A DNA stretch of 64,000 bases from Mytilus edulis (Eukaryota > Mollusca > Bivalvia > Mytilida > Mytilidae). This document shows positions 13,901 to 25,900 of this stretch, in pieces. The notes under the pieces were generated by a model. That model saw nothing but the letters and a program-made list of their open reading frames with translations, did not search any database and was not told where the DNA came from. How positions within the stretch are numbered: position 1 is the first letter of the stretch; the number at the start of each line of letters is the position of its first letter. Made by a program: the position numbers and the translations under genes. The DNA lies in the NCBI RefSeq assembly GCF_963676685.1, contig NC_092348.1, positions 16,567,531-16,631,530 on the forward strand. Reading direction: 5' to 3'.

Positions 13901-16900
13901 ATTTTATTTTTTAAAATAAAAATATTTGATATTACAAAAAAAAATTCTAAAATAATCAGTATTTGCCCAAAAACTCTACGAAATATACCAGCTTATATTT
14001 ACATATTTTGAAATCTTAAGACAAAGAACTGAAAAATTGCTGCTTCTTCCATAATCCAAATAAATTGACCATATTTGGCAGTTCTTTAAACAACTAAAAG
14101 CTACTTACACGCTGTAACTGGAGATTGTCTGTTGAAGCAGTATAATTGTTTGATATTTTAATTGAACTCTATTAGGAATGCATTTTTGCCTGATATTTAA
14201 TTCACTAAAGTTGGTATAGTTTTATATTTTTAGGAAAAACATTTTTGCCTGATATGTACTTTGTGCAAGATGGTTTAATTGGTTAATATTTTCAGGAAAA
14301 ACATTTTGCCTAATATATACTTCACACGAAATGATATAATTGTTTTATATTTTCAGGAAAACATTTTTGCCTGACATGTACTTCACACGAGATGATATAA
14401 TTGTTTTATATTTTCAGGAAAAACTTTCTGCCGGATATGTACTTCACGCGAGATGGTTTAATAGCACAGGATGGAGATAGAGTACTTGATGATGAGTCTA
14501 TAACTACAACCTACACCTTTGATCCTCCAATGAAAATCAAGATACTAGCAGCTAGCTATACACAGAATGGAGAGTTCCTTGGAATAGACTCAGTACTGGG
14601 GGGCAAAATTCAGCTGTGCTCAGACACCACTACTCGACTTAATGCAGCCTTTGTTTTTGGCACATACTACTCACATTCAGTAAGATTTCTTAGGATTTCA
14701 TCAGTGACTCAAAGTATTATTTTTTCATGTTTTGTACTCCATTATATAAATTCAACTTTTAAGTTAATAACCTTTCAAAATTGTAAAATTATGGATTTAT
14801 TTTACTCAAAAACTTGTAGAGCAAATAAAAACCAACAAACCATGTTATATTAGAAAAAACCCACTGAAGAGCTATTACGTAAATCATTCTAACAATACTG
14901 TCAAGTGCAATGTAGATAAATTAAACAATTGCATGAATAAGAAAATCTTGAAAATGTTGTAGAGATAAAGTGAGTTTGAAGAATTTGTCTATCATTGTTG
15001 GTTCACACTATTGTAATAGCTACAAAGGGGAGGGAAATGAGTTGTTGTTAAAAAAATTAATTCAATTCCTGCCCTTTTTGTGTCGGAAAAATTGACAAAT
15101 CAGAGAATCAGATATAATGTTAGCATGATTTCAAGAAACTGATTGGATTATATATTAGTATTTGTTTTAACTATTGATTTTATTTGCAGTGTTCCATTCC
15201 AGCAATAGATTTGTGGGATAAAACCAAATATAAACCAGAGTTTTATGATCTGTGTATCCTTTTATGACTGCTATGCAATATATACTCATCAATAAGACCA
15301 GTTATATTTAAGTTTTGTTTCTCATTGCAATTGATTTGTTTTTAGAAAAATAGCAGTTTCATATAAGAATAAAGAGATGTGGTATGATCATCAATGAGGC
15401 AACTATCTGCTAAATGATCAGCAATTCAAGATCAACAAAATAGAGATTTTTATTCCCGTCTTCAATGTTTGAGAGTATTCATTGTTAGATATGTATATAG
15501 ACCAAGGTAACAACACAGGCTCTTTGGAGCTTCTAGTTGAAAATGTTAAGAATTTTTTGGAAACAATTTAAGTCTTTAACTCTATACAAGTCCTTGATTT
15601 TGAGCTTGAGGATGGACGACAAATTTATCCAGTACCAATAAAGCTTAATGACTACTTGCACAACAGACGGAATGTAAATCAAGGTAAGTTAACTCCCTTT
15701 GCTTATCTTTTACAACATTAAAGCTCAGTACTTAAAACAAGATACAATTTTGTATCATTAAAGGGAGATTCATAGAGTCAATAGAAAAGGAACTTCATAG
15801 TGAATAAATTCCACATGTAGTACTGTGTTAAAACATTTCATGACTTGTTAATTTTTGTCAAGAGAAAAAAGTCATAAGTGTCAGTAAAAGATATAACTTG
15901 GATCATTCCTTTTCATATATTTTTAACATTGCAGAATTGGTCTCATGATTTGAAAACACATGGAAATGCTATTTGGCCAAAACTTAGAAAATATTTGTAG
16001 AATAACTTATCGAAGAATTCAAATAGAGAAAAGTATTCGACGAGTGACCGAACAACACATTAATTCACGAATGCATGTATATTTATTTTTTGATTAATAT
16101 TTATTTCTAAAAAAATCACCTCTAATTTCAAATTATTTGTTTTTTATACTGTATATATATATATATATATGTGTATGATAAGCAAAATGACTTTGCAGAG
16201 AGAAGATAATTAGATATGCATTTATTACTTTATTTTGAACAGAATCTGACAGTAAAGAATGGCATTTAGTAAAGAGATTTTTCTTGGTGGACAATATAGC
16301 TACAACAGGTATAATATTTAGCAAAGGCCAAACAGGGTAATTAGATCAAATATAGCTTAAAAGCTGACCTTTAAGTAGAAGACTTAGTTAAAGTAAGACT
16401 CTTTAAGGTAGCATGATACAAAGATTTTATAACTCCGATGCCCAAGTTTTAAAATGCTGTAACTTTCTTAATAATGCTTGAAAATTTATAAATGTGGTAG
16501 TTATGGATAGCTAACAGATAATTCTTTCAAATTAATGCAATTTTAGTGTTATGCACCAATTATAATGTTAACTGTGTCTAAAATATTTTTCACCAAATTT
16601 CCACTTTCAAATGAAATTAGCTTCTGCATAGGTATCCCTAGAGGGTTGATTTTATTATATGTTGTTCCTATGGCCATTATCTACAAAATGATGTCTCAGA
16701 TTTCAGATAGAATGTATAGAACAAATTTTACGCTTAATTAAACATCATCTACTTTTATGTGGTTAGGATGTTTACACTAATTAGAGATTTATGAGAGAAT
16801 GAAATACCATAGGAACAATTTGAGACACCCTTGTGAAGCCCATGATGTGTTGATTAAGATTTCTTTAAAATTTTCTGTATAGTTAAAATAAAAATAAATA

Positions 16901-19900
16901 ATAATAATCTATTTTATTATTGTGTCACATATTGATTGACATACATATCATACAACAATATTAAAACATACATAGAACAATCAATACCCAGCCATATCAT
17001 TTGGCTTATGAGACACATTGCACAAAATATATATACATGTTCTTAAAAATCCAACGATACTTTGAAATACTGTATTTTTAAAACTAATAACTATGATTTT
17101 AGAGTATTTTCAACATGATGAATAAAACTTAAGTAAATATATTTAAAAATGTTTCGTAAAAAATATTTACTTTACATACATCTAAAACTTCACACATACA
17201 TACATCTAAACCTTCACACATATATGTGAAAATATTTACATTAAGATATTGCGGGGAAAAATCAACTGATATGCATAATTTAAATAAACTAATTGAATTA
17301 AAATAATTGTCCACTGTTAAAAAATTTAAGTAAAAAATTTATGTCGCATGAAAATAGTTAAAAATTATGTAAATAATTTACGTCGCATAAAAAACTTATG
17401 AATACTTTTACATAAAAATGGCTGTATCTCGGAGCAATTCATGATTTGTATAAATTTTAAATCGTCGTTCAAATTTTCAAAACTATTAATATGTTGTGAA
17501 CATTCTGAGTAAAGGTCATTATATAGACAACAGTTCAATAAAAAATGTTTCTCAGTTTCAACACTTTTGTCAGAGCAATAAACACATAAACGGTCTTCAA
17601 CAGGTATTGGCGGCTTGGTGTATCTTCCAGTCTCGATGGCTAACGGGAGCGAGCCTGCACGAAACAGGGCCATTACACGTCGGTACGACCATGGAATAAT
17701 TTTTGACACATACGGTTCCACGGAACAGTTGCTTTTGTATTGCCTATATGTCCTAAGTTTATTTCCATTGTCTTTTCCGCGATCGTTAAAGAGTTCTCTC
17801 TGCCATTCTGTATTATTTAAGATGTTAACTTGTTCAGTGACTTTTTTCATGACTACTTTTGTACTTAATGATACATCACTAACAATGTTTCTAATTTCCA
17901 ATAAGTTCACCATCTTGTTCACCTCCGTATTCCAGCCTTTACGTCGACGTGATATCCAACTCCAAATATCATATACAGTTCTACTTTGATCCATTCGTGT
18001 TAGTTTACACAGAAGCCGAACGCATGAAACACGCTGTTTATTCAAACATGATGTCCATCCTAAGTCGCCCATAGTAGAAATATTAGACGTATTTCTACCA
18101 ACTGATAAAAAGTACTTACAGGCTTTATTTTGCACAGAGTTTATTACACTAAACGATTTTGTTCCCCAAATTCCACTTCCGTACATTAAAATAGGCTCCA
18201 CCATTGAGTTGTACAATTTTGTATAATCTTTATATGACATACCACCGGATGAAATAAAACGTCCAAAAACAGCCCCTAAAGCTCGGCTTGCTGATTTTGC
18301 TAGTTCCTTGGTATTTTTTTGTAAATGTAAGGTGTTCGTCAAGCCAGATCCCAAGGTATTTATAAGAATCAGTTATTGTTAAATCATAATTACTACATGT
18401 AAAATTAAAGTCTGAAATATCAAACGATTGCGGTCTAAAGTGTACAACTTTAGTCTTTTCTGGGTTTATAGACAACTTCCAAGATGAGCACCAGTCTGTC
18501 AGGACATTAAGCATGCGCTCTAAACTTTGTTCGTCCGGTGCGAATAAGGCAATGTCATCAGCATAAAGCAAAATGCTTAATGTTCTTTCACTTAAAGACA
18601 CTCCACAGTCAAGACTGTTGATACGGTCGGCTAAGTCATTTATATATACAGAGAATAATGTAGGCGAGAGAATACATCCCTGTTTAACTCCAGATGACAC
18701 ATCAAACCACGGTGTTAGCATATTATTCACTCGAACCGTGCACTGAACATCTTCATATAATGATTTTATTGCATTTAAAAATTGGCCATGAATTCCCATA
18801 ACTTGAAGCTTGTACCAAAGCAAATCCCGCCTTACAGTATCAAACGCTTTTTTCATATCCAAGAAACATACGTATGTTGATTTACGGCTGATTTTTCTGT
18901 CATTTAGAATTGAATATAATGCGAAAATGTGTTCTTCACAACTGCGTCCACGCCGAAATCCATTCTGCTCATCACAGAGACAGTCATTTTCTTCAAGCCA
19001 TTTGCTTAGACGATTATTAAGTACTGTACAGTATATTTTGCACGGTACGGATATTAAAGTTATGCCACGGTAATTCAGAGGACATCTGTCGTCGTTTGCT
19101 CCAGGTTTTAAAATTGGATTTATAATCCCACTTGTCCACTCATTTGGTACCTGTCCGAGTTCAAAACAACCCTGAATAATTTTGTACAGCAATTCAATAG
19201 CGGCATCATTCTTTAAAACTTCGGCTGGTATATTATCAATCCCCGCAGCTTTCTTGTTTTTCGCATGCGCAACGGCTAGTAAAACTTCCTCTCGTGTAAT
19301 TGTCTCATTTAACTTAGTTACATCTAAATTTGAATCAAAAGTGTCATTTGCTCGTTGGTTTTCTGTAGATTCACTTGTAAATAATGTATGAAAATCGTTT
19401 TTCCATTTGTTCAGAACATCTTCTTTGTCCATTTTCACGTTTCCATTTTCATCAACGACTGCCCATGGCACGCATGTTTTCCGTTCATTTACTATTCCGG
19501 TTTTGCCGATGGACCTCACAAATTCATCTTTATTAAAGGATTCCAGTTTCTGTTCAAGTTTGTATTGTTCGTCTTTCGCATATTTCCGTTTATATTTCCG
19601 ATTTATTCTATCAAAAGTTTTTCGAGCATCACAAAATTCTGTTTTGTACTTCTTTTTAACACTATTTGAACCTTACCATTTTAACCATCTTTTTTCAGCT
19701 TCACAAGCCTTGTTCCAATGATTCGTTAAATCATCATTCCAATATGGTTTATATAAAGTTTTTTTACGTTTACTTATTCCGTTATTAAAAGATTTCTTCG
19801 GTAATTTGTTTTCCATTTCCCCGTGTATCAACATTTGAAATTCATCATACGCAGTTTGAACATTTTCAGTAATTCGAATTGAATTTTCAATATTCATGAT

Positions 19901-22900
19901 AACTTCATTGACTTTTGTAACTATTTCATCTCTATTCATAAAATCGTTTGGTAGATTTGTCACTTTAAATTTCTTGTTTTGATCATCCGAGTTAATATCG
20001 TAATTTGTCGTATTAGAGTCATATTTACATCCGATAATTAAATCACAAAGTAACAGTGAATGATCTGGGATTTTTTCAGGCATGTAATTAATTTCATTTA
20101 TACATTGGGACATCGTTAAAACACTAAAACTATGTACATGTTCTATATCCTCGTATGGTACACACATATAATCAACGACAGAGCGTCCCGCGGGCGCAAT
20201 ATATGTGAATTCGTGGTCATTGAAGCGGCCATTCAACATTGCAAAATTTATGTCACATAAAAAATTTATAAATTTATCACCTTGATGATTTTCACAAAAA
20301 TCTACTACATTTCGTGGTCGTATTATATCGACGCCTTCAACATAATCACTGTTTTGACCAACTCTTGAATTCAAATCTCCACAGATTATTATTCGACCTA
20401 AATTTTGGTATTCATGAACTTGTTGTAACAGATTTTGAAAATACATATCCGAATCTAGCGCCCTACTTGACTCTGCTGGCGGCAAATAACATACAGCCAC
20501 AATAATCGATATATCACAGAATTTTGATTTAAATTTTATCCACATAATTCCCTCAATTTCCGTATCTAAAAGTAGTACATTCAATGAATGTAGGACGTCT
20601 TTTTTCACAAGAACTCCAACCCCCGCAGATCCCCGGGTAGCATTTCTATGTAAATGTTTTCGATTTTGACCAAAGAAGGTATAGCCAGGAATATTCAATC
20701 TTTCATCACCACGTAAAAAAGTTTCAGTTAATGCCAAAACATCACACTCAGAATATTCAAGCACACACTTTCTAAATTTTGCATTGTCATTATCCTTGAG
20801 AGACCACCCCCTACAATTCCAGACACCAAGCCGCAAAATGTCCTATTGCTTAAAGAGATGATAGAGCTAAATTCATTCAAGTGAACTGACCTAGATTTTG
20901 CCACTAATTACATAATAATTGATTACATAATGATTGCATAATTAAAATATTGCATCATTTAAAAGATTAATCTTTTATCTATCTATACATACCTCATTTA
21001 TTATTTTTATGCATTCATAAGAAAGTTACAGCATTTTAAAGTTAAGTGATTGGAAGTAAAAAAATCTTTGTATTGTGCTACCTTAAACATGGTTTATTGT
21101 TTTGTGAAAGTCTTGAGTATTGATTAGAAAGATGCCAGAAGAATACTTGGTTATGTTAAATCTGCAGTTTTTTTGCAATGTTATCATTAATCATTGAACA
21201 GTTCATAACTTGTTTCTTAAATTGGTCTATTTTAAAAGCCTTATAGCTGGAAAAAATAATATATTCTCATTAGAATACATTTCAGAGTCCAAAGTAAGCA
21301 TTTTTAATATATCAAAATATTTTGAATTTGTGCATTTTTCTGACATAATATGTTATTCAACCAAAATGTGCTGATCATTATGTTGTATCCTTGGACATAA
21401 ACATTTTCTGAATCAGGAGTCGTGGCCAAAGTTATTTCTATTAAAAACTTATAAGACCAACACTGACTTTACAACACAAATTATGCACATATAAGGAGTT
21501 ATTACTTGGTCATTTATAATGTTATTGTCAAAAAGATGTTATTTTTCATCAATAGTAATATCAAAAATATATTTTATGTAAAATTTGTAGTATCTTGACC
21601 TGATTAAAAAAAAAAAGCATTACAATTTGGATGCCAATTGTAACCCTTCATTAACCAACATTTTCAATATAGACTTTCAAAGAGCTGTCATGAACATCAA
21701 ATTAAAAAAGCTTTTAATTTGATAAAAGATAATCACTAATCTTTCATTTCTGCAAAAATGTTGTCCTTTTATACTATGGGGATATAAAACTTATTGAATA
21801 TTTGTTTTTAGGAGCAGCACAATAGCTGGTGCTCACCCAGTCTTGAGAATAATTGTCTTTTAATACTAAAGAAATGTAAAACCTAATTGAATGTTTGTTT
21901 GTAGGAGCAGCAACAACAGCTGGTGCCCAGCCAGAGTATGTCAGATATGTCAAGTCTATAAGTATGAATCTTAAGTTAGTAGGAAGTACCAGTACAGGCC
22001 AGATTTTCCCGCCATATATCTCCATCACTTACGGAACTGTGTCACTTGTGGACGCACAGCAGGGAGCATCAATATCGGTACATATCTTTAGTGTATTACT
22101 TATATTTGATTTACATATTAACAAATACTTCATTGGTCCATTAGAAATTTTGCACAGGTTTATACCTCAGTAGATCATGTTGCCAAAACTACATTTGTAA
22201 TCACTATGCTGATATAACTTTGATATATATGTTTGCACATTACACAGTTATTCAGGGAAAATCTGCATACAGATATATGTATCAGACATCAGAATACTAG
22301 TTCTAATTATTGCAATACCACCCAGTAGTAATATTCACGTAACTGAAAACCTCAAAATTTTTTCTGAATTAACAGTATTTTTTTTTTGTCTATTTGCCCA
22401 TGAGCAAAGAGGTTTTCAAAATGGTCACATGTTGACCTTATGTGAAAAGATATACCTTTTTAAGCAGCATTTGCATACTTTTTTTTACACATGCTGAAAC
22501 TATTTCCATGAGTGCATTCTACTTATTTTTGTGCAAACTATAATTATGCTTTTTTCAAGATGAATAAAAATTTCATTTGAATATTTTTTATGAAAATTGA
22601 TGTTTGGGAAATGTTTTTCATAATTAGATTGTGTATAGGAATATCAAACTATGTGACATGTATGTATAGGTCTAATGGCTGTAAATTCAGGATTTATTGT
22701 CAGGTTTTTATTAAGTTGAAGTGTACATAATTAAACTACACAATGGATTTTTTTTAAATTTCACATATGAAATTTGCTTGAAAAGTTACACCAGAAAAAA
22801 AAAAGGGGGTGTTACCGTTTTCATTTTTGAGATGAGAGCTGTTGAAATTAACAGCATGACCTTTGAACAGAGGTACTCTAAAAATAACCCCTGGTTTTCT

Positions 22901-25900
22901 GGAAATCTTACATTAGTATACTTTGGAGGGCATTAATCCTCAAATTTTAATGCTAACTCATAGACAAGTAAATTTTGGCTCAAAATGGTCTAGATATATT
23001 TCTCTTTCACCAAAAGTTTATTTCTTCAAATTTGTTGGTTAGGTCAAGTAAACAAGGACATCAAAAGCACCATTTTGTGCCAGAGTAGGGCTAATTTTAC
23101 GTTCTAAATTGGAGGGAGTAATTGGTGGTCTGACACCTTAACACAGTGCAACAGTTGTCAGAATGAATTGATCGGTTTTGATATTAGGATGCTATCGAAA
23201 GGTAATAGAACACATTTTCACCTCTCATTCCACTAAATATTAAATTGCAGTTACAAGTTGCACAGAACTTTCCTGACCTCTTTTCTTAAACCGTAATAGA
23301 AGGAGGTCCAGATCCTGAAATCCCGGGCTTAAAAACATGAAATCCTGATGTCCCGAATTTGAATAAATTTAAATCCAGACATCCCAAAATTCTGAAATAG
23401 AGTTCCTGGTCCGGAAATTCTGAAATAGAATTGGATTCTGAAAGGGTCAATCCCGAAATCCCAGAGTCCAGATAAGGGTCCTACCCCCTCGTAATACTAT
23501 ATTCTATTCATTCATAATCTTGAATCATTGAGACTTGTTACTTCAAACATGTCAAAATTGCATTCTCTAATTTTGAATGATGCACACAGGCAATTTGAAT
23601 TGAAATGGAATTTGATAAAGAAGAAATGACATGTTATATTTTATCTTACATGTGTACTTTCAATTTCTAAATTTAGATTTAGTTTTCCCATAAATTTCGG
23701 ACGGAATAGAAGACACCTGTCTATTTTCTGCATATGTAGAAAAAGTTGAAAACTGGGAGCTAGTTGAATGACATAGTTTTTACTTATTCTAAGATAAATG
23801 TTAGAGTGAAACAACTTTTAAGTTACTGAGTAATTTTTTTGGGCCTAATTTGTTTATTTTTTGTTTGTTTTCTGTCTTTGTTCTTCCGACATGTAAGTGT
23901 TGTACTAGTTGTCAAACTATTCTTTTGGTATCGTCTTATTTCTTATATGAATATAAATCATGTCCTAAAATTTTCAATTGCATAAAATACGAACATGTCA
24001 ACGTCTTTTCAATTCAACAATTAAATTCACACGTCTTTCATTAATTATTTGAAACCTATTATAAAACTTAAGTTGAGTACTGTGTTTTTTGTTCAAGACT
24101 ACAGCTTTTTAAAACGATATTGTTAGGTCAATTCGGGTTTCATTTTAATTAATTTGATATCAATTGTTACATGTTTATTTGTTTATTTGTTTATGATTTT
24201 GTTGTGAGGCGTTTTTTTTCTTTCTGTTGATATCCTAAACACGAAATGCCTTCTCCTTTGCGTCTAAAACAAAAAAAAAACCAATGTTTTAAAGTCAGGC
24301 TGCACACAGAACAACGTACAGAATGCTTTGATTTCTAATTGGAGTAATTCAGATAATTTCTATGAGGTTTTAAGATGTGCTTGTTGGATCCTGATAGACC
24401 GCAAAAAGTAGTTTCTCTTTCGTGTGTCCTTTCTTTGAGTAAGGGAGATAACTTGTGTAACTAACGACGAACGTTTTTAATCCCGTATTACGCTAGAGGT
24501 GTGCAATTACATACACTTTGCCTTAATGGGAATAATGCGTCTAACTAAGTATCTCATTTTTTAAAAGAACTCACATTTGATATATGATGCTTATATCTGC
24601 ACACAGATTTTCATGAAATCACAATAATTACACGTGCATTTCCATTCAACAATAGGTCTTTAGCAATGATAAATGCATGCAATAATTCTGAATTTACAAT
24701 AATTAATTGTCCATTTGTTCATATTTTATTTTCAGACATCATTTTCAGTTGATTACGAATATGAAACTAGCAAATACAGACGAGATTTTCAGATTTCTGT
24801 AGGAACGCTGTCAACCCTGAGTATTATCTATGCTGGTTACAGGACATGGGTGTGGTCGAAAAGAGCGGGAAAACCAGCTATTGACTTTCAGACGATCATC
24901 AATTTCTTGTTCTTCGCATCAGGATCTTTGGCTAACATCTTCTTTGTGATTACATTTGGTATAGCATTCTATTTCCTGACATTCTTCAAGGTCAGTATGA
25001 ATAAAAGATAGATTTCCATTGAATTAATTTGGTCTAGAGTAACTTCCCTTTGCACAATGTGGTATGCCAATGAGGGCAAATTCATATTAACCATCATCTT
25101 GTTAAAATGACCACTTTTAAAACCAGCTGAACTTTAGTTTAGAGAAAAAAATGTTTTTTATACAGTTGTCATTTGTTAAGCATTATTCAAATAACGTCCA
25201 AAAAAATTTGCCTGCCAATTGTGAACATTCATGTACAGCAAAATCCTATAGACAGATTTGTTTTATATTTTCTTACAATTTATGTCCACTTTAAGAAAAT
25301 TGTTATATTTTTATTTAATTGTAGTTTCATGGGTCAAAATTTCAAATTTTGAGTAGATGAAATACAACTTTTGTTTGGACAGATTTGAAAAATATCTTCT
25401 TTTATTTTTTACATTTCATGAATGTATATATATGCCCTTTATTGGCTTGAACTAAACAAATTAATTTAAACTTTACTTTCTTTTAGGGACAAAATACTGT
25501 TTTCTTGTTCCATATCACAGGATTAGCAGAAAGGGAATGGCTGGCATTGTTTGGGTCAGGATTTGCTTTGAAATGTCTACAGATGGCTCATATGATAATC
25601 ATGCAGTGTACAGCAGATGTATTCTTAATTGATTGGGAAAGACCAAAACATGTGGTTGCTACCTCAGAAAAGAAAACAGGAAGTAATGTGTCTATTTGGC
25701 GTACTTATTTTGTAGCAAATGAATGGAATGAAATTCAGACACTGAGAAAAATTAATCAGATTTTCCAGATTTTTGCTGTTATTTTCTTCCTGAATGTTGT
25801 TGGATTTGAAAATGTTGCAACAAAAGATCCAGATGGCCGAATCATTAAAGATACAACATCATACAGGGCTGAAGATAGTACAATGTTCAGATATGCCATA

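Larger units (their letters stand above)
16880..20900 (-). mobile_element. Non-LTR retrotransposon (LINE) with AP-type endonuclease and RT
   Basis: A - strand element with an endonuclease domain (start 20836), a reverse transcriptase and a C-terminal zinc-knuckle region ending at 17365. A 3' region of about 450 bp finishes in an A/T trinucleotide-like tail near 16885-16915. Order and motifs fit LINEs with an apurinic-type endonuclease of the jockey/CR1/I range; I cannot fix the clade. No ORF1 is visible 5' of the endonuclease, so the copy is probably 5' truncated or of a one-ORF type. Outer ends are approximate and no target duplication was found. Confidence 0.85.
16407..21082. mobile_element. 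TTAA-flanked TIR element split by a LINE
   Basis: The left end GGTAGCATGATACAAAG and the right end CTTTGTATTGTGCTACC are inverted repeats that extend for about 72 bp (16407-16478 against 21010-21082). A long identical core is AAAATGCTGTAACTTTCTTA. TTAA stands directly outside each end (16403-16406, 21083-21086). Leaving out the LINE, the element would be near 0.6-0.7 kb with no transposase. A TTAA target suggests a piggyBac-like source, but the end sequence alone does not prove it. Confidence 0.8.
13087..22077 (+). other. Meckelin middle ectodomain, exons 6-12
   Basis: Seven exons (13087-13158 to 21905-22077) encode the rest of the extracellular region. Conserved pieces include CQTLGNMCAL, KIKILAASYTQNGEFLG, LCSDTTTRLNAAFVFGTYY, WHLVKRFFLVDN and IFPPYISITYG. 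Exon 9 ends at 15253 with a poor donor. That end is required by frame, because the split codon with exon 10 restores the family pattern FYDLFLDFE. Intron 11 (16309-21904) is the largest in this block and carries the nested transposons. Confidence 0.9.
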
